Of a DNA stretch of 64,000 nucleotides, positions 14,422 through 23,800 are shown in pieces (within the stretch, counting starts at the first letter, position 1; each line of letters begins with the position of its first letter). Source of the stretch: Clostridiales bacterium (GTDB lineage Bacteria; Bacillota; Clostridia; Oscillospirales; Oscillospiraceae); contig DQIA01000037.1 in the NCBI GenBank assembly GCA_003525905.1, forward strand, positions 618 to 64,617, in the 5' to 3' direction. Under the pieces are notes generated by a model. The model was not told where the DNA came from, did no database searches, and worked only from the letters and a program-made list of their open reading frames with translations. Both the position numbers and the translations under genes were made by a program.

Positions 14422-16428
14422 TTACGATTTTTTCGCCGGGACGGTCCAGTCCGGCGTCTGACTGAGGATCCTGAGCGTATCCGTGGCGGAGACCTGTGCA
14501 ACAGACAGAATCTTGCCAGGACTGAGCGGCGTATCCGCCGCTGCCAGCGTTTGCTCGTCGATATACTCCGTCGGCACCTGCTCGCCGTCGACCAGAATGA
14601 CGCTGTACGGCGTGAAGTTCGTGCCGTGGACGGTCAGGCCGCCGTCGCTGCTGCTCACGCCGGTGAGCGTGATCTCGTCGACGCCGAAGTGCAGCTCCAT
14701 CGGCTGCACCGCCATCTCCCCGCCCGTTGCATAGTGCTTGCCATATAGCATGTCATACTCCAGCATGCACAGGCCGTTCTGGAAGGTCTCGCTGCCGGTC
14801 TCATCGTAGCCGTGGCTCTGATGATAGCGCAGGATCGTGCCGTCGTGGACGCCGAAGCGGTCGAGCACCATGGCGGCCAGCTGATAGGCCTGCACATCGC
14901 GGTCGGTCTTTTTGGCGTGGAAATTCGTCCAGATAACATATTCCGTGGACTGCACGGTGCCGCAGCTCAGCTCGTCCTGCGTGATGCCGAAGCTCGGCAG
15001 ATGATCGCCGTAGAATACGACGACCGTCGGCTCGCTGAACGTGGAGAGCCGGCGCACAAGGCGCGCGACAAAGGCATCCGTCTGCTTGAGCTGGTAGAGG
15101 TAATATTCCAGCCCGGCGCGGCGGGATTCGGCCTCCTCCCCCGAGACCCTGATGGTTCGCGCGCCTTCCAGCGGCGCCGTGGGATACTTGCCGTGGGGCT
15201 GCACGGAGACCGTGAAAACAAGATCACGGTCCTCGGTGGAGCGCAGCGCCTTCAAAATTTCCTCCGTCAGAACGAAATCCTTTGCCCAGCCGAGCGGATT
15301 CCGCTCGACGTCGTGCATGTATTCCAGCGACGTGAACGTCTCGAAGCCGAAATTGGCATAGACGCGGTCGCGGCTGTAGAATGTGGCGTTATTATTATGG
15401 ATGGCGTGGGTGGAATAGCCCGCGCTCTGCAGCGCATAGGCCATGGATTCGCAGGTCCGGTTCTTGACGACGGTCTTGTAGGGATACTCCCCGACGCCGA
15501 AATGGTCGAGATTCATGCCGGAGAGGACCTCGAACTCGGTGTTCGCCGTGCCCGCGCCGATGGACGGCACATAGAACAGGCCGCTGGAGCACGTCTCCTT
15601 CAGCCGCTCAAAATTTGGGACCGGATTTTCGCCGTATGTCAGGTCCTTCAGATAATTCGCGTCAAAGAATGACTCGAGCTGCACAAAAATGAAGTTCGGC
15701 GTGCGCACCCGGTCGGCAGGCAGGTCGTCCTGCTCGCTGAGGAGCACGTCGATCGCTTCCTGCGAATAGCCGTCCGGCTCGCTGATGCCCTGCGTCACCG
15801 CACTGGCGGAGAAGCAGTAGGCAAAGCCGTTGGAGTCGTAGGCATCCGGCAGATTGGGGAAATGCGAGGCCAGCGTCCCGCTGCGGAGGAAGGCGACCGT
15901 AAAGCCCGCGAGGATCACGCCGCAGAGCAGGACCTGCACGGCAGCGAAATAATAGGACGGGCGCGTCTTCTTCGCGCGCAGCCACAGGAGGACGATCACG
16001 CCGATGAGGGCCGCGATGCCCAGCATCAGGAGGATCAGCACCGGCTGGCTCATATAGATCTCGATGATGTCCCGCACGGACGACAGCAGCCAGATATCCG
16101 GCGCAGTCAGCGGCGTGGCGCGGAAGCCGAGCAGGATGCAGTTGGCAAGGCCAAGCCCGATCCAAACAGCGGCGAACAGCAGGAAGCAGAAGCTGCGCTT
16201 GCGGAACAGCAGCGAGAGAGACAGCGTGAATAAAATAATGAGAGAGTCATAAAAAAACTGCCACGGTCGCGTCACCATATAGTGCAGGCCATCGCCGAAG
16301 GACCTGCGCGACAGGCATTCAAGCGCCAAATTGATGACGAACGCAGCAAGGATATAGCCCAAAAAACGGAGAATATTTTCACGGTTCCATTCCTTTACCA
16401 CTCGGCGGAGCGAAAAGGGACGCTTCAT
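14422..16428 (-). CDS. LtaS-like phosphoglycerol transferase with C-terminal IPT-like domain
   Basis: About 668 residues. The start at 16428 is chosen because GGGG lies 8 nt upstream; ATGs at 16434 and 16449 are alternatives. Five N-terminal TM segments (to about residue 190) precede an extracellular sulfatase-fold domain of the lipoteichoic-acid-synthase type: TPNFIFVQLESFFD, catalytic threonine in GAGTANTEFEVLSGM, and the FYGDHLPSFG metal site. After the catalytic domain (~545) come about 100 residues, GLTVHGTNFTPYSVILVDGE, resembling an IPT/TIG-like beta domain, not present in classical LtaS. Likely transfers glycerol-phosphate from lipids to a cell-surface polymer. Confidence 0.88.
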   Translation of the reverse strand: MKRPFSLRRVVKEWNRENILRFLGYILAAFVINLALECLSRRSFGDGLHYMVTRPWQFFYDSLIILFTLSLSLLFRKRSFCFLLFAAVWIGLGLANCILLGFRATPLTAPDIWLLSSVRDIIEIYMSQPVLILLMLGIAALIGVIVLLWLRAKKTRPSYYFAAVQVLLCGVILAGFTVAFLRSGTLASHFPNLPDAYDSNGFAYCFSASAVTQGISEPDGYSQEAIDVLLSEQDDLPADRVRTPNFIFVQLESFFDANYLKDLTYGENPVPNFERLKETCSSGLFYVPSIGAGTANTEFEVLSGMNLDHFGVGEYPYKTVVKNRTCESMAYALQSAGYSTHAIHNNNATFYSRDRVYANFGFETFTSLEYMHDVERNPLGWAKDFVLTEEILKALRSTEDRDLVFTVSVQPHGKYPTAPLEGARTIRVSGEEAESRRAGLEYYLYQLKQTDAFVARLVRRLSTFSEPTVVVFYGDHLPSFGITQDELSCGTVQSTEYVIWTNFHAKKTDRDVQAYQLAAMVLDRFGVHDGTILRYHQSHGYDETGSETFQNGLCMLEYDMLYGKHYATGGEMAVQPMELHFGVDEITLTGVSSSDGGLTVHGTNFTPYSVILVDGEQVPTEYIDEQTLAAADTPLSPGKILSVAQVSATDTLRILSQTPDWTVPAKKS

Positions 16429-16463
16429 TTTCATCACCCCAGAAGTCATAATTCTGCGCTAAC

Positions 16464-16491
16464 AGTATAACACTTACCCCGAAAAAAGCAA
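16464..16491 (-). promoter_or_regulatory. Sigma-A promoter of the LtaS-like gene
   Basis: Minus-strand TTGCTT (16491-16486), 16-nt spacer, TATACT (16469-16464). The predicted start is about 29 nt before the chosen ATG at 16428, which supports this start over the one at 16449. Confidence 0.65.
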
Positions 16492-16582
16492 GGATTTTTC
16501 CAGTTCTTTTCCAAAATTCAAAGTTTCGCCACAATTGAAAACAGTTTGTAACGAAAAAGCGGAGCCTATGTGAATTTCCGGT

Positions 16583-16603
16583 CAAGAAATCGAAAATTTC
16601 TTG
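16583..16603. promoter_or_regulatory. Perfect inverted repeat overlapping the -35 box (candidate operator)
   Basis: CAAGAAAT (16583-16590) and ATTTCTTG (16596-16603) are perfect inverted repeats around CGAAA. The right arm overlaps the -35 box of the COG0523 operon, so a dimeric regulator bound here would block the promoter. It does not look like the classical Zur box. Confidence 0.5.
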
Positions 16604-16629
16604 CAGGGACTTTACACGGGTGGTATAAT
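16601..16629 (+). promoter_or_regulatory. Sigma-A promoter of the COG0523 GTPase operon
   Basis: TTGCAG (16601-16606), 17-nt spacer, perfect TATAAT (16624-16629). The gene starts 65 nt downstream of the -10 box. Confidence 0.8.
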
Positions 16630-16693
16630 ATAGGATGAAATAACAGCCGAATGCCGCTTTGCGGCCTTCGTTTGGAAAGGAAGCAGAAAATTC

Positions 16694-17860
16694 ATGACTA
16701 CCATTGACATTTACTCCGGATTCCTCGGCGCGGGCAAGACCACGCTCATTAAAAAGATGATCCGCGAGGCCTATCAGGGTGAAAAGATCGTCCTCATCGA
16801 AAACGAGTTCGGTGAGATCGGCATTGACGGCGGCTTCATGCAGGACGCCGGCATTCAGGTCAACGAGATGAACTCCGGCTGCATCTGCTGCTCGCTCGTC
16901 GGCGACTTCGGCCGCGCGCTGAAGCAGGTCATCTCCGACTATCACCCCGACCGCATCCTCATCGAGCCGTCCGGCGTCGGCAAGCTCAGCGACGTCATTG
17001 GCGCCGTAGAGCGTGTTGCGGACGAGAGCGTCACGCTCGGCAGCTTCATCACCGTGGCGGATGCCACGAAGTGCAAGGTCTATCTGAAGAATTTCGGTGA
17101 ATTCTACACGAACCAGATCGAGACCGCCTCCGCCATCATTCTCAGTCGCACCGGCTCCATCTCCGAGGAGAAGCTGGCTGCCGCCGTGGCCCTGCTGCGC
17201 GAGCACAATCAGAACGCCGTCATCATCACGACGCCGTGGGACCAGCTCTCCGGCGCACAGATCCTCGAGGCCATGCAGAAGCAGCACACGCTCACCGAAG
17301 AGCTGGCTGACATGATCCGCAGCGCCCAGTCCGAGGAGGACGAGGAGGAAGAGCATCATCACCATCATCATGACGATGACGGCGAGGAGGACGAGCATGA
17401 GCATCACTGCTGCCACCATCATGACCATGACGACGAGGATGAGCATCACTGCCATCACCATCACGATCATGATGACAACGAGGAGGACCATCATTGCTGC
17501 CATCATCACGATCATGACGACCATGATGAGGACGACCACGAGCACCACTGCTGCCATCATCACCATCATCACGGCCACGACGCCGACGAGGTCTTCCAGA
17601 GCTGGGGCGTCGAGACGCCGAAGAAGTTCACCGAGGAAGAAATCCGCAATGCCCTCGCCGCACTGGACAACGGCGAGACCTATGGCATCGTGCTGCGCGC
17701 CAAGGGCATCGTTCCGACGGCGGACGGCACCTGGCTGCACTTTGACCATGTGCCCGGCGAGATCGACGTCCGCACCGGCACGGCCGCTGTGACGGGCCGT
17801 CTGTGCGTCATCGGCTCGAAGCTGGACGAAAAGGCACTCGCCGCCCTGTTCGGCGTGTAA
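16694..17860 (+). CDS. CobW/COG0523 G3E GTPase with a very His/Asp/Cys-rich metal-binding insert
   Basis: 388 residues. The N-terminal G3E GTPase has P-loop GFLGAGKTTL (about 9-18), ENEFGEIGIDG and the hallmark metal site GCICC (about 62-66); LIEPSGVG is the Walker B region. The usual NKxD base-specificity motif is replaced by LSRTG. Residues about 218-298 are almost only His, Asp, Glu and Cys, in repeated HHCCHHHDHDD-type units. The C-terminal CobW_C domain follows (YGIVLRAKGIVPTADGTWLH). The family are metal chaperones or insertases; the insert indicates strong Zn or Ni buffering. Ten nt separate it from the second GTPase-like gene. Confidence 0.92.
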   Translation: MTTIDIYSGFLGAGKTTLIKKMIREAYQGEKIVLIENEFGEIGIDGGFMQDAGIQVNEMNSGCICCSLVGDFGRALKQVISDYHPDRILIEPSGVGKLSDVIGAVERVADESVTLGSFITVADATKCKVYLKNFGEFYTNQIETASAIILSRTGSISEEKLAAAVALLREHNQNAVIITTPWDQLSGAQILEAMQKQHTLTEELADMIRSAQSEEDEEEEHHHHHHDDDGEEDEHEHHCCHHHDHDDEDEHHCHHHHDHDDNEEDHHCCHHHDHDDHDEDDHEHHCCHHHHHHGHDADEVFQSWGVETPKKFTEEEIRNALAALDNGETYGIVLRAKGIVPTADGTWLHFDHVPGEIDVRTGTAAVTGRLCVIGSKLDEKALAALFGV

Positions 17861-17870
17861 GGAGGCTGCC

Positions 17871-18806
17871 ATGGCCATTCCCGTCTATGCCTTCACCGGC
17901 TTTCTGGACGCCGGAAAAACGAAATTCATTCAGGAGACGCTGGAGGACGAACGCTTCAACGCAGGCGAGCGCACGCTGCTGCTCATCTGCGAGGAGGGTG
18001 AGGAGGAATATGACCTCTCCGTCTATCCCTACCAGCATGTCTATCCCGAGGTGATCGATCAGGAGGCCGTTACGACCGAAGAGCTTTCACAGCTGTTCAA
18101 AAAGCACCACTGCGAGCGCGTCGTCGTCGAGCTCAACGGCATGCTGCAGGTCGGCCCGTTCTACCAGAAAATGCCGGAGGACTGGCAGATCGCGCAGGAG
18201 GTCATGTTTGCGGACGGCACGAGCATTCTCGCCTACAACGCAAACATGCGCTCCCTTGTGGTGGACAAGCTCACGGGCTGTGAGATGGTCGTGTTCAATC
18301 GTCTTGCACCGGGCACGGACATCATGCCGCTGCACAAGCTCGCCCGCGCGCTGAACCGCCGCGTCGGCATCCTCTATGAATACACCGACGGAACGACGCA
18401 GCCCGACGAGATCGAGGACCCGCTCCCCTTTGACATCAACTCCCCGGTCGTGGAGATCGGCGACGATGATTTTGCGCTCTGGTACCGCGACATCACGGAG
18501 GAGCCGAAGAAGTACGACGGCAAGACCGTCCGCTTCAAGGGACAGGTCGCCCGCCTGAAAAAGGACCGCGACGGCTACTTTGCGCCCGGCCGCTTTGTCA
18601 TGACGTGCTGCGTGGAAGACATCGCCTTCATGGGTCTGCCGTGCAAATACGCCGACGCCGCTTCCCTGCACGCCCGCGAGTGGGTCACGGTCGAGGCGAC
18701 GGTCTCCGTCCGCTTCCATGCGCTCTACCGCGGCACCGGTCCCATCCTGACGGCCATCCGCGTAACGCCCGCCGAACCCGCGAAGAACGAGGTCGCAACG
18801 TTCTGA
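17871..18806 (+). CDS. CobW-like GTPase fused to a YcgQ/TIGR03943-like domain
   Basis: 311 residues; GGAGG precedes the ATG. The N-terminal domain has P-loop FTGFLDAGKTKF (8-19) and VVVELNGM in place of the IEPSG segment, but lacks the GCxCC site, so it is a divergent G3E-type protein. The C-terminal ~110 residues (VRFKGQVARLKKDRDGYFAP, FVMTCCVEDIAFMGLPCKYA, WVTVEATV) resemble the C-terminal domain of the YcgQ/TIGR03943 family, whose genes often sit with permeases in zinc-responsive loci. The fusion and operon suggest a shared metal-allocation task with the His-rich GTPase (inference). Confidence 0.75.
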   Translation: MAIPVYAFTGFLDAGKTKFIQETLEDERFNAGERTLLLICEEGEEEYDLSVYPYQHVYPEVIDQEAVTTEELSQLFKKHHCERVVVELNGMLQVGPFYQKMPEDWQIAQEVMFADGTSILAYNANMRSLVVDKLTGCEMVVFNRLAPGTDIMPLHKLARALNRRVGILYEYTDGTTQPDEIEDPLPFDINSPVVEIGDDDFALWYRDITEEPKKYDGKTVRFKGQVARLKKDRDGYFAPGRFVMTCCVEDIAFMGLPCKYADAASLHAREWVTVEATVSVRFHALYRGTGPILTAIRVTPAEPAKNEVATF

Positions 18807-18824
18807 ATCATGCCCTCGTATAGC

Positions 18825-18863
18825 AAAATCCTGCCGGAGTCAGCCACTCCGGCAGGATTTTTT
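18825..18863. terminator. Strong bidirectional terminator
   Basis: A perfect 16-bp stem (18825-18840 with 18846-18861), 5-nt loop and T-run, between the convergent ends of the GTPase operon and the TetR gene. Confidence 0.92.
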
Positions 18864-18868
18864 ATAGC

Positions 18869-19579
18869 TCAGTTTTCGTCCGCAGCTGCTCCCATGGTCG
18901 CAGCGAAGGCCGCTGCGGCATTCTGAACCGTCTCCGCAACGATGTTCTCAGCCACGTGATGCAGGTCCGCCTGCAGGACGCGTTCCACATAAGGGGCGTA
19001 TTCCTTTTCCGGCACGCAGTAGATGCGGAAGCAGCACGAAAGGTAGCGACGGATCTTCCGCTCCATCGTGAAATACATATCGCACGGGACGGACATGTAG
19101 CTCCGCGTGACACCGGCGGAGGCCAGCTCCAGCTCGAACAGCTCGCTGTCGTCCGCGCGTTTCATCCAGCGGGAGAAGATCTGGCGCAGCCGGGGCGTCA
19201 TGCTCCGGTTGATGAAATCGGACGTCGACGGCAGCGAATACGCCGTGACATACAGGTCGCGCAGCGGCTCGGAGCACTCCGCGATATGGAGCTGCAGCCC
19301 CGTCTCCATGGCATACAGCAAAAGCGGCGACTGATCCGCCGGGAGCATTTTCTCCGCGCGGGAAAACTGCGAGCGAAACATGATCTGCGTCAGGCGCAGC
19401 AGCAGCGCCTCTTTATTCTCAAACGCGGCGAAAAACGATGCCGGAGACATTCCGGCCTTGCGGGCGATCTGTGCCGTCGTCGTGCGCTCGTAGCCCTGCT
19501 CGAGGAAGAGCGTCATCCCCGCATAGATCATCTTCTGTTCGCGTGCAATTCCTCTGGCCTGCAGCCCATGACCCGGCAT
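18869..19579 (-). CDS. TetR/AcrR-family transcriptional regulator
   Basis: 236 residues from ATG 19579, which has AGGAG 8 nt upstream (a further ATG at 19597 has none). N-terminal TetR DNA-binding domain: LFLEQGYERTTTAQIARKAG, then MSPASFFAAFENKEALLLRL. The C-terminal ligand/dimer domain (~170 residues) is unlike known subgroups. It has its own promoter. Nothing in the neighbourhood is an obvious target; the lipoprotein upstream on the same strand is separated by a terminator. Confidence 0.85.
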   Translation of the reverse strand: MPGHGLQARGIAREQKMIYAGMTLFLEQGYERTTTAQIARKAGMSPASFFAAFENKEALLLRLTQIMFRSQFSRAEKMLPADQSPLLLYAMETGLQLHIAECSEPLRDLYVTAYSLPSTSDFINRSMTPRLRQIFSRWMKRADDSELFELELASAGVTRSYMSVPCDMYFTMERKIRRYLSCCFRIYCVPEKEYAPYVERVLQADLHHVAENIVAETVQNAAAAFAATMGAAADEN

Positions 19580-19631
19580 GGCACTCGCTCCTTTCAACTG
19601 AATATATGAATCAAAAATAAACTCCGGTCAA

Positions 19632-19660
19632 ATGATATCACATGCTGTCGAATTTTGCAA
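19632..19660 (-). promoter_or_regulatory. Sigma-A promoter of the TetR gene
   Basis: Minus-strand TTGCAA (19660-19655), 17-nt spacer, TATCAT (19637-19632), 53 nt upstream of the TetR ATG. Confidence 0.7.
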
Positions 19661-19728
19661 GCGGGAATTTGTGGATTTTCTTGGTATTCTCCTAGAATTA
19701 TCAACTTTTCTCATTGTCTGCATAAAGC

Positions 19729-19756
19729 GATCCCCGGCCTTCCGGTCGGGGATCAC
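19729..19756 (-). terminator. Terminator of the lipoprotein gene
   Basis: GATCCCCGGCC (19729-19739) pairs with GGTCGGGGATC (19744-19754) around a 4-nt loop; minus strand continues GCTTTATG. It begins a few nt after the lipoprotein stop. Confidence 0.7.
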
Positions 19757-19760
19757 AGCA

Positions 19761-20612
19761 TTATACATTTTCCACCGCCGCCGGGTGCCAGAAGCCGACG
19801 GCATCACGGACGAGGACACAGCTGCGCGTCAGCTCCCCTTCTCCGGCGGCATCGGGCGTCACGCCCCACGCGGCGGCAGTGTCCTCGGGGACGCGAAGTT
19901 TGCAGCGGAACGTGAAGCGCAGGCGGTTGCCGCAGAGCGATTCGACTCCGCTGCTCGCACCGTCGCGGGCCTCGTGGGCGCTCAGGCTCTGCACCATGGC
20001 TCCGGCAGCACTCTGGGCGATGGTCTCGTCCTCAGCGGACCCGGTCACGCCGACGGCGTAGAGGCTGCGCGGATAGGCATCCTGCTGCTCCAGCCCCTGC
20101 AGGGCTGCAGCGAGGTCCGCACCCTCCGGCTGGTCCAGCCAGACACGGCCGCCAGGTGCATCCATACACAGGGCGGAGACGCCCTTCCAGAGCGTGAGCA
20201 GCGTGCCGCCGCCCGCTGGCGAGCTGAGCGTCACATAGCTGTCAAACGAGAATTCCTGCACGCCCGGCGCTTTGCGCTCGACCCACTGCGCAGCATTGGC
20301 GGCATCGAGCACCGCAGCGACCGCAGCGGCGTCCAGCATGCCGCTATGCTCCAGCTCCCCGCTGCGCGACCACTGGCACAGGCACAGGGCCGCGCCGTCG
20401 TCTGCCAGAGCGGCCAGCGTCCCGGCATTGGGCAGCTCGACCGGCTCGGGCGGCTGCGTGGGGTTGGTCGGTGCGGCGGTCGGCTCTTCCGTTGCGGGCG
20501 GGTCCGTCGGGTCAAGCGGCAGCAGCCCGCCGTGCTCCGCCGGGCCTCGGGAACAGGCGGCAAGCGAAACGGCCAGCATCAGCGCGCACAGCGCGGAGAT
20601 CAGCTTTTTCAT
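19761..20612 (-). CDS. Hypothetical lipoprotein
   Basis: About 283 residues from ATG 20612 (in-frame ATGs at 20618 and 20621 are possible). Lipoprotein signal MKKLISALCALMLAVSLAAC with lipobox LAAC, then a Pro/Thr/Glu linker (to about residue 60) and a ~220-residue extracellular domain with no motif I recognise. One segment (FSFDSYVTLSSPAGGGTLLT) resembles the short beta repeats of Clostridial surface proteins of unknown function. Probably attached to the outer face of the membrane. Confidence 0.75.
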   Translation of the reverse strand: MKKLISALCALMLAVSLAACSRGPAEHGGLLPLDPTDPPATEEPTAAPTNPTQPPEPVELPNAGTLAALADDGAALCLCQWSRSGELEHSGMLDAAAVAAVLDAANAAQWVERKAPGVQEFSFDSYVTLSSPAGGGTLLTLWKGVSALCMDAPGGRVWLDQPEGADLAAALQGLEQQDAYPRSLYAVGVTGSAEDETIAQSAAGAMVQSLSAHEARDGASSGVESLCGNRLRFTFRCKLRVPEDTAAAWGVTPDAAGEGELTRSCVLVRDAVGFWHPAAVENV

Positions 20613-20639
20613 CTCCATCATCCTTTCGTCAAAAATCGT

Positions 20640-20668
20640 AAAATATGTCAGCGAGTGTATTTGCTCAA
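20640..20668 (-). promoter_or_regulatory. Probable promoter of the lipoprotein gene
   Basis: Minus-strand TTGAGC (20668-20663), 17-nt spacer, TATTTT (20645-20640). Weak match, but correctly placed 28 nt before the start codon. Confidence 0.4.
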
Positions 20669-20802
20669 AACCGTTCTATCTATTCAGACGCGATTTCTGC
20701 GCATCCGTTCCGCTTATTTTGCGTTTCTTTTTCTGGGCAGCACCGCACAATTGCAGCTTCGGCCTTCACCGAATGCTCTCGCTGAATTATGCGGCGCTGC
20801 CC

Positions 20803-20831
20803 TTGTTTTAACCGAAAAATTCTATTATAAT
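20803..20831 (+). promoter_or_regulatory. Sigma-A promoter of the 20.9-27.7 kb operon
   Basis: TTGTTT (20803-20808), 17-nt spacer, perfect TATAAT (20826-20831). No other promoter is seen inside the three-gene operon. Confidence 0.75.
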
Positions 20832-20874
20832 AAGGGTATGTTTTGGAAACGCATGTACGGAGAGGATGACTGCC

Positions 20875-23800
20875 GTGTATTTTTCCCGGGAAAAACTGAA
20901 TGCGCTCGTGCCGCCCGCCGGACTGGAGGGCGCGGCCGAGCTGCTGAACGGACTGGAGTATGATCGGAGCAGCGTATGCTCCGCCGTCGTGACCGCCCTG
21001 CGCCCGCTGCTGGCGCGCCTTGCGCCGGAGCCGGAGGCCGGATGGCTGCCCGCGCTGTATGCGTGGCTGGACAACGGTCTGTTCCCCGATCCCGCCTATC
21101 AGGCACCGCCCGAGGCACCGGTGCTTGCCGCGCTGGCCGAGCTGCTGGACGGCGTGCTCGCCTGCGAGGATGCGCCGTTCGATATGCTGACCGATCTGGC
21201 TGCGCACGGCCCGGAGGACGGGAGCCGTGTCGCCGATGAGCTGCCCGCCTTCCACGCCGCACTGCACGCCTCGCATTTTGTGACCATGCTGCGCATCGGC
21301 CGGGAGCTTCTGCCGTTTGACGCCGCTTCGCACACCATCGGCGTGCACAACATCGCCACGCTGACCGCCCAGTGCGCGAAGGAAGCCGGGCTTCCCGTCG
21401 ACGTCCCGCTCGTCAGCGCGGCCGCCCTGTGCCACGATATCGGCAAGTTCGGCTGCCGCGGCGCGGATGCAAAGCGCATCCCCTATCTGCACTATTATTA
21501 TACCTGGCAGTGGCTGTCCGGCCACGGCATGGAGCACATCGCGCATATCTCCGCGAACCACTCCACCTGGGACCTCGAATTTGAGAATCTGCCCGTGGAG
21601 TCCCTGCTGCTCATCTATGCGGACTTCCGCGTGCGCGGCACGCGCGAGGGCGGGCGCGAGACCGTGCGCATTTATTCACTGGCAGAGGCCTATGCGATGA
21701 TCCTTTCAAAGCTGGCGGACGTTACGCCGGAAAAGGAGCGCCGTTACCGCACGGTCTATACGAAGCTGCGCGATTTTGAGGCCTATCTGCACAGCCGCGG
21801 CGCGGCCACGGAGCCCGGCCCCGCGCCGCAGCGAGAATCGCGTGACCCCGCCCTGCTCACGCAGCAGGAGGCGCTGGACGCCCTGCGCGCGCTGACGTTC
21901 GACCACGCCATCCGCCTGATGCATACCGTCAGCACGGACGCGTCGTTCGATCAGCTGCTCGAGCAGGCCCGCGGCGAGAAGAACACGCTGCGCATCCGCA
22001 CCTACCTCGAGCTGTTTCAGGAATACCACACCTATATGTCCGGCGGAAACAAGCGCAAGCTGCTCGCCTTCCTCTATGAGCTGCTGCTGTATCCCGAGGG
22101 CGACGTTCGCCGTCTGGCCGGGCAGCTCATGGGCAGCGTGCTAGCCAACAGCGGGCCGAAATACCGCAAGGAGCTGCCCTCCGCTGCGCCGCAGGACGCA
22201 GCCGCGCCCGCGATGCTCTCCGTGCTGGAGGAATCGCTCGGCCTGTGGGAGCAGACCGTGGCGCAGTGCCTGCACCCCGACCACAAAATCTCCCCGAAGC
22301 ACGCCCAGCGCATCTCCAACTCGCTGAAGGCCGTTGCCGAAACGCTTCTGGCCGAGACGGAGGACGCGGCGCGGCTGGCGCAGCCGCTGCTCTCGCGCCT
22401 GCCGAATGCCACGGACGAGGATAGCTTCGTGCTGCTCGACGCCCTCTACCACACCCCGCCGCATGCCGTCTCCACGCTCGCCCCGGCGGCGGACCGGCTG
22501 CGCGCCCTGCTGTGCGGTCCGGACCAGAGCCGCCGCATTGCGGCCCTGCGCTGCCTGCGGCGCTTCCGTGCCGCCGCGCCGGAGGACCTGCTGCAGGAGG
22601 CCGCTGTGCCGCTTGCGGATGATCTTCCCGCCGTGCGTGCCCTGCGCGGCCGCCTGAGCGGTAAAACGCCCGCGCCGCTCTCGGAATCCGAGGCCTCGCT
22701 GCTCTACCTCAGCAATCTGAAGACTGCCGTGCCGTGGGTCGTGAAAAACGCCCAGATCGACCTGCTGCAGGCCGATGCGCTGCAGCACACGGGCAACACA
22801 TTCCACACGGCGACGCATCTTTCCAATCTGCTGTCCGTCAGCGAGCACCTTCCCGTGCGCGAGCACGCCGGGCGCGCGCTTCTGACCATCAGCACGCGCC
22901 TGAGCGTCGACCAGCGCAACGAGATCATCGTCGACCTCATGCGCGAGCTGGAAAACGGGCAGGAGCAGATCGCACGCTTTATCCCCCGTTATCTCGGACG
23001 GCTGCTGAGCACCATGCCGGAAAAGGAGATCCGCGAAAGCATCGATTTTCTCGACGGCCTGCTGCGCAGCGGCAGCGCCCGCGCCGCTTCGACCTCGCTC
23101 CGGACGCTCGGCAGCCTGATCTCCGCCCTGCCGGAAAACAGCGTGCTGACGGAGCACTGCCTCGGCCTGCTGCTGACGGGTGTGTCGCACTATGACGAGT
23201 CCGTGCACCGCAGCGCCATGACCGTTCTGTGTCACGATGTCATCGGCAGCGAACGCCTGCCGTTCTCCCTGCGGGCGCACTGCTTTGCCCGCGTGAGCAA
23301 AAAGCTCCTGTGCCTGCTGGCCGAGCCTGCACCGGGCAAGCTGACGTTCTTCAACCGGGCTGCCATGCTGAATCACCTGTACCGCTTCCTTGTGCAGGCG
23401 GAGGTCGTACAGGGCGGGCTGCGCTTTCCCGCCCCGCTCCCGGCGGCGTTCTTCCCCGGCACGTTTGACCCGTTTTCCGCCGGACATAAGCGCATCGTGC
23501 AGGAAATTCGTGCGCTCGGCTATGAGGTCTATCTCGCCGTGGACGAATTCTCCTGGAGCAAGCGTACACTCGCGCGGCTGCTGCGCCGCCGGATCGTCAA
23601 TATGTCCGTGGCCGACCAGTGGGACACCTATGTCTTCCCGAACGCCATCCCCATCAACATCGCCATGCCGGAGGACATCGCGCGCCTGCGATCCTGCTTC
23701 CCCGGCCGGAGCGTGACGCTCGTGGCGGGCTGCGACGTCGTGTGCGGAGCCTCGGCCTACCGCTCGCTCCGCCCCGGCGGTGTACAGGAGCTGGATCACC

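Noticed and set aside
17350-17580. Tandem DNA repeat of CATCAC/GACGAT units
   Set aside because: The repeats are codons of the His/Asp-rich insert in an intact frame, so this is coding low complexity and not a mobile or CRISPR-like repeat.
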